Below are positions 13,579 through 21,955 of a stretch of 34,977 nt of DNA, piece after piece. Source of the DNA: W589 sp964611805 (GTDB taxonomy: Bacteria > Chloroflexota > Dehalococcoidia > Dehalococcoidales > Fen-1064). Location of the stretch: positions 1 to 34,977 of the forward strand of contig CAZTBG010000021.1 of the NCBI GenBank assembly GCA_964611805.1, in the 5' to 3' direction. Position 1 is the first letter of the stretch. Each line of letters starts with the position of its first letter. The position numbers and the translations under genes are program-made. The notes under the pieces were generated by a model. It was not told where the DNA came from and ran no database searches. It was given only the letters and a program-made list of their open reading frames with translations.

Positions 13579-14649
13579 TTATGTGGACGCCTTGGGATAA
13601 GAACCAAGCACCTTAACGAACAGGGCAGACTGCTCCAGTTTCCCCAGTGCCTCGCGTGAGGCGGTGTCTTCGCGGTGGCCCTCAAAATCAAGATAGAAGT
13701 TGTATTCCCAGGGTCTTTGCCGCGTTGGCCGTGACTCAATCTTGGTGAGGTTAATCTGACTGGCGGCCAGCTCCCGGAGCAGGTTATATAGTGACCCGGG
13801 CTTGTGACTCACGGCGAAAACGATGGAAGTCTTGTCATTTCCCGTTGGTGGTGAATCGTGCTTGGCGAGAACGAAGAACCTGGTGAAGTTGTTGGGGTTG
13901 TCCTCTATTTCATGGGCCAGAATCGTCATTCCATAGATTTCGGCGGCCCGGACACCAGCAATGGCGGCGCCATCAGTTATCTCCCGTTCTTTTATCATCT
14001 TGACGCTGCCAGCAGTATCGTAGGTGGGGACCAGCTCGCAGTCGAGGTGTTTGAGGAAGGCACGGCACTGTCCCAAGGCCTGAGGGTGTGAGTAGACCTT
14101 CTTTATCAGGTCGAGCCTGGCCCCCGGATTGGCGATAAGGCAGTGGGTAACACGCAGTTCTATTTCGCCCCGTACCTTGAGGCTTGATTCTAGGAGCAGG
14201 TCGTATACCTGGCTGATGCTACCCTCCAGCGAGTTTTCAATCGGGACGACCCCGAAGTGTGCGGCTTCCCGCTCGACGCTATCAAAGACGGCATCCAGGG
14301 TTTCACAGGGCTTTACCTCAATCGAGGGCCCGAAGTAGTCGACGGCGGCCTCTTCACTATATGCGCCAAGCTCCCCCTGAAAGGCGACGGTGAGGCCTTC
14401 GGCACTCTTGGCGACGTTGACTATTCGCCGGAAGATGCTCTCGGTTCCCTCCACACTGATGTTCGCCTGCTCGGCGAGTCTGCGGACATTAGCAATGACC
14501 TCCTCTTCCCGGCCCAGGTTCTCGACCTGTTCTCCCTGTTTCTGTTTCTCCCGGCCAATTGCCTCAGCAGTTCGTATTCGCTCGGCAAGGAGTCTGACTA
14601 TCTCAGCGTCTGTCTTATCGATTTTCTTCCTCAGGTCTTCCAGGCTCAT
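13579..14649 (-). CDS. pheA: Bifunctional chorismate mutase/prephenate dehydratase
   Basis: The 356-aa fused enzyme makes phenylpyruvate from chorismate. The AroQ-type mutase is N-terminal (about 1-85; LRKKIDKTDAEIVRLLAERI), the dehydratase central (about 90-265; FQGELGAYSEEAA, PIENSLEGSI, the NFTRFFVLA catalytic segment) and the ACT domain C-terminal (about 275-350; KPGSLYNLLRELA, IESRPTR), which in this family binds phenylalanine for feedback inhibition. The length and order match the usual P-protein. It overlaps the aroC stop by 4 bases (ATGA). Confidence 0.96.
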   Translation of the reverse strand: MSLEDLRKKIDKTDAEIVRLLAERIRTAEAIGREKQKQGEQVENLGREEEVIANVRRLAEQANISVEGTESIFRRIVNVAKSAEGLTVAFQGELGAYSEEAAVDYFGPSIEVKPCETLDAVFDSVEREAAHFGVVPIENSLEGSISQVYDLLLESSLKVRGEIELRVTHCLIANPGARLDLIKKVYSHPQALGQCRAFLKHLDCELVPTYDTAGSVKMIKEREITDGAAIAGVRAAEIYGMTILAHEIEDNPNNFTRFFVLAKHDSPPTGNDKTSIVFAVSHKPGSLYNLLRELAASQINLTKIESRPTRQRPWEYNFYLDFEGHREDTASREALGKLEQSALFVKVLGSYPKAST

Positions 14650-15737
14650 TTGATTACCTCCGGGATAGTTCCCGCCCTGATGGCAAAATCACAAAGGGTT
14701 GTGGCCATCATGGCAGCCACAACCGGTACCGCCCGGGGGACAATACAGGCATCATGTCTGCCCCTGGTTGACAGGGTAGCCGGTTTCATTTTCTCCATAT
14801 CTATCGTGTCCTGTTCCTTGCCGATGGAAGGGGTCGGCTTGACGGCAACCCTGAGGACCACCGGCATCCCATTGCTGATACCACCGAGGATACCCCCGGC
14901 GTTATTTGTCAGGGTCACGATTTTGCCATTTTCTATAGCAAATGGGTCATTGTTTTCCGAGCCGCGTTTCGTCGCTGCCGAGAAGCCCGAGCCGAACTCG
15001 ACTCCCTTGACTGCCGGGATGGCGAAAAGTGCCTTAGCCAGGTCTCCCTCAAGTGTGTCAAAGACTGGCTCGCCCAGTCCGGTCGGTACATTGAGAGCGA
15101 CTGCTTCGATGATGCCACCGAGGCTATCACCTTCGGCCCTGGCCTTTTCGATTGCCTGGAGCATCTTCTCGGCAGCCGCAGGGTCGGCGCACCTCAGGGC
15201 ATTGCCTTCAATATTTCTCCTTATCTCGTCGGTCTCCTTGGGCTGGGCCTTTATCCCCCCAATTTCCACAGTGTGCGCCAGGACTTCGATGCCCTTGAGT
15301 TCAAGTAGTTTCCTGGCGATTGCTCCGGCCATGACAAAGCTAACTGTAATCCTGCCGGAGAAGAGACCGCCACCGCGAAAATCATTGAAGCCGCCGTATT
15401 TGGTGAAAGCGGTGAAGTCGGCGTGGCCCGGCCGGGGTAGAAATCGGTTCTTCAGGTACTGGCTGGAATCAACATCCTGGTTCCACACCAGCATACAGAT
15501 AGGTGCGCCGGTGGTGTGGCCGTTGTAGACCCCTGAAAGAATCTCAACCCTGTCTTCTTCAGAGCGGCTGGTGCTGGCAGGACTGGTCCCTGGTCTCCTC
15601 ATGTCTACCTCTCTCTGGATGTCCTCATCAGCGAGCGACAGTCCGGCGGGGCAGCCGTCAACGACGACGCCGACACACCGACCGTGGCTTTCACCAAAGC
15701 TGGTTACTGTAAAAAGTTTACCGAGGCTATTTCCCAT
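14646..15737 (-). CDS. aroC: Chorismate synthase
   Basis: The 363-aa product eliminates phosphate from EPSP to form chorismate, using reduced FMN. Signatures are GESHGRCVGVVVDGCPAG (about 15-32), the RRPGTSP segment, GHADFTAFTKYG, FRGGGLFSGR and a C-terminal STRGRHDACIVPRAVPV. It overlaps aroA by 11 bases and pheA by 4, so translation is coupled. Confidence 0.97.
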   Translation of the reverse strand: MGNSLGKLFTVTSFGESHGRCVGVVVDGCPAGLSLADEDIQREVDMRRPGTSPASTSRSEEDRVEILSGVYNGHTTGAPICMLVWNQDVDSSQYLKNRFLPRPGHADFTAFTKYGGFNDFRGGGLFSGRITVSFVMAGAIARKLLELKGIEVLAHTVEIGGIKAQPKETDEIRRNIEGNALRCADPAAAEKMLQAIEKARAEGDSLGGIIEAVALNVPTGLGEPVFDTLEGDLAKALFAIPAVKGVEFGSGFSAATKRGSENNDPFAIENGKIVTLTNNAGGILGGISNGMPVVLRVAVKPTPSIGKEQDTIDMEKMKPATLSTRGRHDACIVPRAVPVVAAMMATTLCDFAIRAGTIPEVIK

Positions 15738-16992
15738 CAGTGGTTACCTTAACCCCCAGGCTTCTCATTTCATCCCAGAACTCGGGATAGGTCTTGGAGA
15801 CGGATTCGGCACCCTCAATCACCGTCTCACCGACCACCGTACCGAGCAGGGCAAAGGCCATGGCAATGCGGTGGTCATCCTTACTATCGATGACGGCTCC
15901 TTTCGGTTGTGAGCCGGTAATCATCATGCGGTCATCTTCCACGGTGACAGTGATGCCCATTCTTTCCAGACCCTCGCGGACGGCAGCAACCCGGTCTGAT
16001 TCCTTGAGTCTCGCCCGGCTGATACCGGTTAGATGGCTGACACCATCGGCGGTTGCGGCCAGTACTGCCACCGTCGGCAGCAGGTCGATGCAGTTGGACA
16101 TGTCGGCCTTGATTGCCTTCAATCCGGATTTCCTCACCGTTACCGAATTTCCCTTGACTATAACCGAAGCCCCCATGTCTTGCAAGAAGCCCAGTATTTT
16201 TCGGTCCGCCTGGAGACTTTCCGGGCTGAGGTTACTGACGGTTACCTCACCGGCGAGAGCACCCAGGGCCAGGGGATAGGAGGCTGATGACCAGTCGCCC
16301 TCGACCCGGTATTTGGTCGGCTTGTACGGTTGCTGCACTACCTGGAACACATCCATATCCTCTGAAAAGGCTACCGATACCCCGAACCACTGCATAGTGT
16401 CGAGTGTCATCAACACGAACGGCGCTGACTCCAGCGGCGTCGTTAAGCGGATGGTTATCTCTTCCCTGGCTCGTGGGGCCACAAGTAGTAACGCTGAGAC
16501 GAACTGGGAGCTGATGTCGCCGGGCAGCTCGGTTGTCCCGCCCCGCAGTCCCCCGCCATCAACGACCACCGGGGGGAAGCCCCCCTTGGAAGAGCAGGTA
16601 ACCCCCAGTTGTCGCAGTGCTTCAACCAGTGGTTCAACCGGTCTCAGGGAAAGGGATGGCCCGGCGGTGAGGCGATGTCTTCCCGGTAGAAGCGTACTGA
16701 CGGCGGTCATGAATCGGAAGGTGGCTGCCGATTCTCGACAGAACAGGTCGCTATTGGCCTGGTGAAATTGACCACCGCTGACCTCCCAGTGGTCTTTAAA
16801 TTGCCGGATGGATACCCCAACCTTACCGAGCACTTCCATGGCTGCCTCGGTATCGTCCGAACCCAGTGGCCGGATGATTTTGCTGGTACCGCGAGTTAGA
16901 GCAGCGCATATCAACCCCCTGATTGTGTAGCTTTTCGAGGAAGGGCTGGATATGCTACCGGTCACTTTGCTTTTAGAGATTGAAGCCTTCAT
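15727..16992 (-). CDS. aroA: 3-phosphoshikimate 1-carboxyvinyltransferase (EPSP synthase)
   Basis: The 421-aa product transfers enolpyruvate from PEP to shikimate-3-phosphate. The substrate-binding SSPSSKSYTIRG lies near residues 15-26, and SDDTEA, LESAPFVLMTL and the RLKESDRVAAVREGL and DSKDDHRIAMAFA segments follow in the usual order. In the PEP-site loop the sequence is ESAATFRF (87-94): aligned on the conserved Arg93, the residue corresponding to E. coli Gly96 is Ala89. A Gly-to-Ala change here is associated with glyphosate insensitivity in other EPSP synthases. It overlaps aroK by 20 bases. Confidence 0.95.
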   Translation of the reverse strand: MKASISKSKVTGSISSPSSKSYTIRGLICAALTRGTSKIIRPLGSDDTEAAMEVLGKVGVSIRQFKDHWEVSGGQFHQANSDLFCRESAATFRFMTAVSTLLPGRHRLTAGPSLSLRPVEPLVEALRQLGVTCSSKGGFPPVVVDGGGLRGGTTELPGDISSQFVSALLLVAPRAREEITIRLTTPLESAPFVLMTLDTMQWFGVSVAFSEDMDVFQVVQQPYKPTKYRVEGDWSSASYPLALGALAGEVTVSNLSPESLQADRKILGFLQDMGASVIVKGNSVTVRKSGLKAIKADMSNCIDLLPTVAVLAATADGVSHLTGISRARLKESDRVAAVREGLERMGITVTVEDDRMMITGSQPKGAVIDSKDDHRIAMAFALLGTVVGETVIEGAESVSKTYPEFWDEMRSLGVKVTTDGK

Positions 16993-17503
16993 CTTCCTTC
17001 AGTCTGTTGATTATCAGGTCTGCTATCCTATCTATACTTAGCCTGGAGGTGTTTATCATAATATCAGCCGCTCGCTCATAGAATGGTTTCCTGAAGTCGA
17101 GCAGTGCCTGGATGCGTTGTGCTGGGTCAGGTACGTCGAGGAGGGGACGTTCATTTCTGTCTTTGGATGTTCTCTCAAGGATTTTTCGGAGAGAAGCTCT
17201 CAGGTAGACCATCCGGGAAGTTTCCCGCAGGCGGTCGACATTTATTTTGTTAAGTACCATACCTCCGCCACAAGCGATGACCTGCCTTTTCCCTTGAGCC
17301 GCTTTTTTAGTTGCTTTTATTTCCAACTCACGGAAGGCAATTTCCCCATTTTGCTGGAAGATTTCTGGTATCGTTTTACCTGACATCTCCTCGATAAGCT
17401 GGTCGATTTCCACAAACCTCCAGCCCAGTTTTTCTGCCAGAGCTCTGCCTATGGCTGATTTGCCCGTACCCATAAACCCTATCAGGGCAATGTTAGTCTT
17501 CAT
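16973..17503 (-). CDS. aroK: Shikimate kinase
   Basis: The 176-aa P-loop kinase phosphorylates shikimate at O3. Walker A is GFMGTGKS (residues 9-16); the Asp in FVEIDQLIEE, the FRELE segment and the CGGGMVL glycine-rich loop (about 80) contact shikimate; the lid Arg is in RNERPLL. Its 3' end overlaps aroA by 20 bases. Only 6 bases separate it from aroD, the place where aroE might be expected. Confidence 0.96.
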   Translation of the reverse strand: MKTNIALIGFMGTGKSAIGRALAEKLGWRFVEIDQLIEEMSGKTIPEIFQQNGEIAFRELEIKATKKAAQGKRQVIACGGGMVLNKINVDRLRETSRMVYLRASLRKILERTSKDRNERPLLDVPDPAQRIQALLDFRKPFYERAADIMINTSRLSIDRIADLIINRLKEDEGFNL

Positions 17504-17509
17504 GCTCCT

Positions 17510-18169
17510 CTACTGGTCAGCCGCCATTTTGTAGATTTGGTGCAGCTCTTCTACCGTTACCTGCCCCGGGGCCGATTCTTTACCCTCTGCCAGAGAGGCG
17601 TAGGTGAAGTCGCCCCCCACCAGCGGGCAGAAAATACGGCTGGTAATGCCCGCAGCACCCATGGCAAAGGCGACCACCCTCTTCTCCGGGAAGGCCGGGA
17701 CTAGCTGTAATACTCTCATATTGTCCTCGAAGCTCCGGGCAGTTGTAACCACCTTACAGATATCAGCGCCGGCTTCTATCTGATGCTTTATTATCTGCCT
17801 CATGGTATCAGAATCAGGCGTTTTCTCCAAGTCATGATAGGAGAGGAGACACTCGGCACGCTTCTTGACGAGTTTGATGATGTCTGCCAGGTTTTTCGTC
17901 CTCAACTCGATATCGATTACGCTGGCCCCCAGTTCTAATGCCTGGAGCAATCTCTCGATTCTTCCCGCTTCGTTATCCTGCCACTGGCCGCCCTCAGCGG
18001 CACTGCGGTTACAGGCAATCCAGGGCTTGCCCAATTTCTGAGTTATCTCCTGCCAGTCATCACCGATGAGGTCGATGCGCACCTCGAACAGGTCAACCAG
18101 CGGTTCGGCCTGCCTGACTGCTTCGAGGTTGCTGGTTGTGATAGCGGCGCAAATCCGGGGCTGTTTCAT
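17510..18169 (-). CDS. aroD: Type I 3-dehydroquinate dehydratase
   Basis: The 219-aa TIM-barrel enzyme dehydrates 3-dehydroquinate by a Schiff-base mechanism. The early Glu and Arg in DLFEVRIDLI (about 26-35), general-base His in LSYHDLEKTP (about residue 112) and Schiff-base Lys in ADICKVVTTA (about 139) are present, with the Arg in ITSRIFCPL and the C-terminal SAPGQ loop. Its ATG overlaps the aroB stop (ATGA). Confidence 0.96.
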   Translation of the reverse strand: MKQPRICAAITTSNLEAVRQAEPLVDLFEVRIDLIGDDWQEITQKLGKPWIACNRSAAEGGQWQDNEAGRIERLLQALELGASVIDIELRTKNLADIIKLVKKRAECLLSYHDLEKTPDSDTMRQIIKHQIEAGADICKVVTTARSFEDNMRVLQLVPAFPEKRVVAFAMGAAGITSRIFCPLVGGDFTYASLAEGKESAPGQVTVEELHQIYKMAADQ

Positions 18170-19245
18170 AACTTCTCCGAGAGCACCTTTTTTACCAGGT
18201 TAAGGTCAACGTCATCGGTAACGATTACTTCGCCGATTGATTCGAGGAGGACAAACTTTATCCTGCCCCCGACAATCTTTTTGTCGTGGTGCATTGCCTC
18301 AATTAATTTATCGGTATCCAGTTCGGGGATTTCTGCCAGCAGCCCAACCCTGGTGAGCAGTTTCTTCAGCCTGCTGGCATCGCTGCGGCCGAGTAGACCC
18401 ATCCGGTTCGATATCCTGGCGGCGACCAGCATACCGATGGCCACTGCTCGACCATGGTCTATCTGGAAATCGGAGACCGTTTCCATGGCGTGTCCGATGG
18501 TGTGACCGTAGTTCAGGATATTGCGTAGCCCCAGGTCAAGCTCGTCCTGCTCCACGACGGCCGCTTTAATCTGGGCCGAGCGGGCGACGGTCGTTTCGAG
18601 GGTCTCATTATCAAGTGCCAGTATACGGTCGATGTTATCTTCCAGGTACTCGAAGAAGGTGGCATCCTGTATCGCACCATGCTTAATAATCTCGGCGAGC
18701 CCATCGGCGAGCTGTCTCTGGCTGAGGCTTTTCAGCGTATCGATGTCGGAGAGGGTCAAGCTCGGCTGGTAAAAGACCCCTATCCGGTTCTTTAGACGGC
18801 CGTGGTTGACGGCCGTCTTACCGCCGAGGCTACTGTCTGCCTGGGCGAGCAGGGTAGTTGGTATCTGTATCAGGGGCACCCCGCGCTGGTAGGTAGCGGC
18901 TACGAATCCGGTCAGGTCACCAGTAACCCCACCACCAAGGGCGAGCACTGGCGTTCCCCTCTCGGCATGGAAGTCGGTCAGTTCGAGGTAAAGTCGACCG
19001 GCGGTCTCCAGCGATTTCTCCTCCTCACTATCAGCTCCGCTGAGGGTGGTTACCTCGAAGCCAGAGGCGACGAGGGCCTGCTCCAGAATACTGCCGTAGA
19101 GCTTCCTTACCGTGGCATCCGTGACAATTACCACCTTATCACTGAAGCCAAGCCTACTCAAACGGTCGCCGGTCTGGGAGAGTAGTCCCGGGCCAATGAT
19201 GATATCATAGCCACTGCTACCGACATTTACAGTAACTGTTTTCAT
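18166..19245 (-). CDS. aroB: 3-dehydroquinate synthase
   Basis: The 359-aa NAD- and metal-dependent enzyme forms 3-dehydroquinate from DAHP. Family features are LALGGGVTGDLTGFVAATY (about 102-120), IPTTLLAQADSSLGGKTAVN (about 127-146), the metal ligand Glu in LAEIIKHG and His residues in NYGHTIGHAME and IDHGRAVAIGM. It lies 9 bases after the aroF stop. Length is normal for the family. Confidence 0.97.
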   Translation of the reverse strand: MKTVTVNVGSSGYDIIIGPGLLSQTGDRLSRLGFSDKVVIVTDATVRKLYGSILEQALVASGFEVTTLSGADSEEEKSLETAGRLYLELTDFHAERGTPVLALGGGVTGDLTGFVAATYQRGVPLIQIPTTLLAQADSSLGGKTAVNHGRLKNRIGVFYQPSLTLSDIDTLKSLSQRQLADGLAEIIKHGAIQDATFFEYLEDNIDRILALDNETLETTVARSAQIKAAVVEQDELDLGLRNILNYGHTIGHAMETVSDFQIDHGRAVAIGMLVAARISNRMGLLGRSDASRLKKLLTRVGLLAEIPELDTDKLIEAMHHDKKIVGGRIKFVLLESIGEVIVTDDVDLNLVKKVLSEKL

Positions 19246-19254
19246 TGTATGTTT

Positions 19255-20325
19255 CTAGTCCCTGTTTCTGCGATACTGCCCCAGTGCCTTGTGGATGCCC
19301 CGGCAGGCACTGATGACCTCCTTTAATTCGTCGGGCGTTATCTGTTGCTGGCTATCGACCAGTGCTTCCCCTGGATTGTGGTGGACTTCGACTATAAGCC
19401 CGCAGGCACCAACAGCTATACCTGCGCAGCTCAGGTCAAAAATGAGGTCACGGCGTCCGGCGGCGTGACTGGGGTCGATGATTATCGGTAGATAGGTCTC
19501 CTTACGCATGGCCGGTACTGCGCTGAGGTCAAGGGTATATCGAGTGTAGTTCCGGCCTTTGCCCAAGGGTAGTATCCCCCTTTCGCATAATATAATATCC
19601 CTGTTGTTTTCGGCCACAATGTACTCGGCAAAGGAGAGGAACTCCTCGATACCGGCCCCGAAGTGCCGCTTATACAGGATGGGTTTGCCTTTCCTGGCAA
19701 CCTTCGTAATCAGGTCCTGGTCATACATGTTTCGAGCGCCTATCTGGATTATATCAACATATTCCGCCACTAGGTCAACATGGCTCTCTCCGCGGATTTC
19801 GGTCACCACTGGCAGCTCGAACCTGTCGCCGGCTTCTCGCAGCCAGCTGAGAGCCTCGCTCGCCTCCTCGGTGCCGTTAGCACCAAGGCCCTGGAATGAG
19901 TGGACTGATGTACGCGGCTTGAAGATACCGCCCCTCAGTATGTGAGCACCGGCCTTCTTCACACCTTGGGCTATTTTAAACAGCTGTTCTTTACTCTCGA
20001 TGGCACAGGGCCCGGCGATGAATACCGGTTCGTTACCACCAATCTCAACATCACCGACTTTGATGACCCGGTTACCTATCTCGACTTCAGTCATTCGAGC
20101 ATACTCCCGGCTTATCAGCTTGTAAGGTGTTTCAATCGGCATAGCCTCTTTGACGCCCGGGAGGGCAGCAAAATTGGAGAACGGTATTTTGCTCTCGTCA
20201 CCCACCAGTCCAATCACAGTACGATAAGCTCCCCTGGATACATCTGCCTTGAGGCCGTACTTCTTGATTTCACTAACTACATTAGCGATTTCTTCGTTGG
20301 TGGCCTCGCTGTTCATAATAATCAT
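19255..20325 (-). CDS. aroF: DAHP synthase, type I-beta with N-terminal regulatory domain
   Basis: The 356-aa product condenses PEP with erythrose-4-phosphate, the committed shikimate step. An N-terminal ferredoxin-like domain (about 1-85; a predicted beta-alpha-beta fold) precedes the TIM barrel with PVFIAGPCAIES (about 99-110), GGIFKPRTS, IGARNM, LYKRHFGAG and IIDPSHAAG. This is the Thermotoga-like arrangement, in which the extra domain gives feedback inhibition by Tyr or Phe. GGAGG is 7 bases before the ATG. First gene of the operon, transcribed through a Phe/Tyr attenuator (20359-20522). Confidence 0.95.
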   Translation of the reverse strand: MIIMNSEATNEEIANVVSEIKKYGLKADVSRGAYRTVIGLVGDESKIPFSNFAALPGVKEAMPIETPYKLISREYARMTEVEIGNRVIKVGDVEIGGNEPVFIAGPCAIESKEQLFKIAQGVKKAGAHILRGGIFKPRTSVHSFQGLGANGTEEASEALSWLREAGDRFELPVVTEIRGESHVDLVAEYVDIIQIGARNMYDQDLITKVARKGKPILYKRHFGAGIEEFLSFAEYIVAENNRDIILCERGILPLGKGRNYTRYTLDLSAVPAMRKETYLPIIIDPSHAAGRRDLIFDLSCAGIAVGACGLIVEVHHNPGEALVDSQQQITPDELKEVISACRGIHKALGQYRRNRD

Positions 20326-20358
20326 TTTCTATCCTCCGTTATATTATCTGTTTACTCT

Positions 20359-20395
20359 AAAAAAGAGAAGGGCCCTCTGCTTGAGAGGGTCCTTC
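20359..20395 (-). terminator. Attenuator terminator before aroF
   Basis: On the minus strand GAAGGACCCTCT-CAAGC-AGAGGGCCCTTC forms a 12-position stem with one A-C mismatch (20395-20367), followed by TCTTTTTT (six T at 20364-20359). It stands between the promoter and aroF. A competing 9-bp helix (one G-U) can form between CTTGGGAGG (20458-20450) and CCTCTCAAG (20388-20380), which would break the terminator. Confidence 0.85.
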
Positions 20396-20426
20396 TTCAC
20401 ATGTCTCTGTTTGAGTTACTTACTAC

Positions 20427-20522
20427 TTAGTCCAGGTTACGTGACGAAACCTCCCAAGCGCACTGAGTGCGCACAAAAAAGTAATATCCAAAATAGAATT
20501 TCCGGGAGGTCTGGTGAATCAA
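20427..20522 (-). CDS. Phe/Tyr-rich leader peptide of the aromatic operon (31 aa)
   Basis: The ORF starts at TTG 20522, 5 bases after AAAGGAG, and ends TAA 20427. Residues 9-16 read FYFGYYFF: four Phe and three Tyr in eight codons, plus one Trp at residue 23. It lies downstream of a good promoter and upstream of an intrinsic terminator and aroF, the classical layout of an amino-acid operon attenuator. The antiterminator strand (20458-20450) starts 16 bases beyond the last Phe codon and lies inside the leader ORF, so a ribosome stalled on Phe/Tyr codons would leave it free while a moving ribosome would cover it. Confidence 0.8.
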   Translation of the reverse strand: MIHQTSRKFYFGYYFFVRTQCAWEVSSRNLD

Positions 20523-20554
20523 CTTGTCTCCTTTGTTTTAACTCTTATATGTGG

Positions 20555-20583
20555 AATTTACCATAAGTAATGGGCTTTGTCAA
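20555..20583 (-). promoter_or_regulatory. Promoter of the aromatic operon
   Basis: TTGACA (20583-20578), 17 bases, TAAATT (20560-20555). The expected start is near 20548, leaving about 25 bases before the leader peptide start, including its ribosome binding site. Confidence 0.78.
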
Positions 20584-20611
20584 CAGGTGGGCTGTTGCTG
20601 TGGTGGGGTCT

Positions 20612-21805
20612 TTATAACCGATATTCACTTTCACTGGGAGATTTGATTTCGCCCCGGTAGCCCCGGCTGAACCAGGCAAACAGTATGGTGCCGATGACGC
20701 CCATTATCCCGGCGAAATAGAAGACCCAGTTGATGCTTATAGCGTCATCTATTGCGCCGGAGATGATTGGTCCGATGGCCATGCCGACGCTCTGAGCCAG
20801 GAAGAATACTGACATCGTAGACCCCATGCCGAATTTTCGGCCCTCCTCTACACTCAGGGCGGTCGCCGCTGGCATAGCGACAGCGGAGCTGATACCCTGG
20901 AAGAGCAAGAGGAGCAGCAGTTGCCAGAAGTTGATGGCGAGGGGTACGGCCGCCAGCAAGGCTGTAAAAATGACGCTGGTGAGTATTGTCATGGTCCTCC
21001 GGTTGAGTCTGTCAGCCATCCTGCCACCGATAGGTGAAAATACTGTTACCGAAAGAATGTTGATGGTTAGCAGTATCCCGATGGTGCTGGTACTAAGACC
21101 GATGGCCGCCGCATAGATTGGCAGGAAGGCGGCGATACCCGCCCTTCCTAGGGATTGAACGAACCGGAAACTGAAGAGGCCCCGCATCATGTTGCTGGCA
21201 CTCATCTCCCGGTAGGACAGATGTGGGCCTTCATCCTGTTCTCCAACCTTTCTTTGCTTGACTTCGGGCAGAAAAAAGAGGGCCACCAGGAAGGCAAACA
21301 TGTTAAGACCTATCAGGATAAGGAAGGCCGGGGTCATGCCAAAATGATCGGTAACGACCCCACCGATGAAGGGGCCAAAGCCAAAGCCGCTGAAGAAGAA
21401 GGCATTGGCCCAGCCCATCCACTTGCCCTCTTCACCCTCCGGCGAGAGGTCACCGAGATAGGCGATGGCAACAGGGATAATCATCGCCCCGGCGAAACCC
21501 ATGAAGAAGCGGACCAGGCTCAGGTGAACAACGTTAGTGGCGAAGATATAACCCACAGCAATGGCGGCATAAAGGAAGAGGCCGGAGGCAAGAAAGGCCT
21601 TTCTGCCTCTACGGTCAGACAGTCGGCCCACAATGGGGACAGCTATGCTGTTGGAGACGGCATAGGAGGCTATAATAATGCCCAGACCAATGCCGGTAGC
21701 CCCCATCTTATCAATATAGATGGGTAACAGTGGAGATATTATGCCGATTCCCAGCGTGGCGGAGAAGACACAGAGGGCGAGAATTGGGAAGACTTTCTTT
21801 ATCAT
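20612..21805 (-). CDS. Major facilitator superfamily transporter (DHA1/multidrug-efflux type)
   Basis: From ATG 21805 the product is 397 aa with about 12 hydrophobic segments in two halves, and a hydrophilic central loop (about 190-210; LPEVKQRKVGEQDEG). The MFS signature between helices 2 and 3 is GRLSDRRGRKAF (about 60-71) and its partial repeat in the second half is GGRMADRLNRRTM. The segment GFAGAMIIPVAIAYLGDLSP resembles the drug/H+ antiporter motif. The substrate is unknown. The frame stays open upstream to 22459, but that stretch lies antisense to thrS and beyond the promoter, so the start is placed at MIKK. It lies upstream of the aromatic operon promoter on the same strand. Confidence 0.9.
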   Translation of the reverse strand: MIKKVFPILALCVFSATLGIGIISPLLPIYIDKMGATGIGLGIIIASYAVSNSIAVPIVGRLSDRRGRKAFLASGLFLYAAIAVGYIFATNVVHLSLVRFFMGFAGAMIIPVAIAYLGDLSPEGEEGKWMGWANAFFFSGFGFGPFIGGVVTDHFGMTPAFLILIGLNMFAFLVALFFLPEVKQRKVGEQDEGPHLSYREMSASNMMRGLFSFRFVQSLGRAGIAAFLPIYAAAIGLSTSTIGILLTINILSVTVFSPIGGRMADRLNRRTMTILTSVIFTALLAAVPLAINFWQLLLLLLFQGISSAVAMPAATALSVEEGRKFGMGSTMSVFFLAQSVGMAIGPIISGAIDDAISINWVFYFAGIMGVIGTILFAWFSRGYRGEIKSPSESEYRL

Positions 21806-21818
21806 GGACTTAGTGGAT

Positions 21819-21848
21819 ATTATAGCTGGTAATGTGAGTGAATGGCAA
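21819..21848 (-). promoter_or_regulatory. Promoter of the MFS gene
   Basis: TTGCCA (21848-21843), 18 bases, TATAAT (21824-21819). The predicted start near 21812 leaves about 7 bases before the ATG and no room for a Shine-Dalgarno. It is divergent from the thrS promoter, with 10 bases between the -35 boxes. Confidence 0.6.
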
Positions 21849-21858
21849 AGTCTCACGA

Positions 21859-21888
21859 TTGCACTTGCAGTATAGTCACTGTTATAAT
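21859..21888 (+). promoter_or_regulatory. Promoter of the thrS-infC-rpmI-rplT operon
   Basis: TTGCAC (21859-21864), 18 bases, TATAAT (21883-21888). The expected start is near 21895, which excludes the in-frame start at 21842 for thrS. Confidence 0.6.
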
Positions 21889-21955
21889 TGGTTACTGGCC
21901 TTTCGTTTCCGGGTCGGGCGAGAGGTTTTCTTTTCATCAGGCTGGACTTAGGCAG

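Noticed and set aside
13560..13739. 60-residue N-terminal extension of tyrA
   Set aside because: It overlaps pheA, has unlikely composition, and the Rossmann motif starts at 13559.
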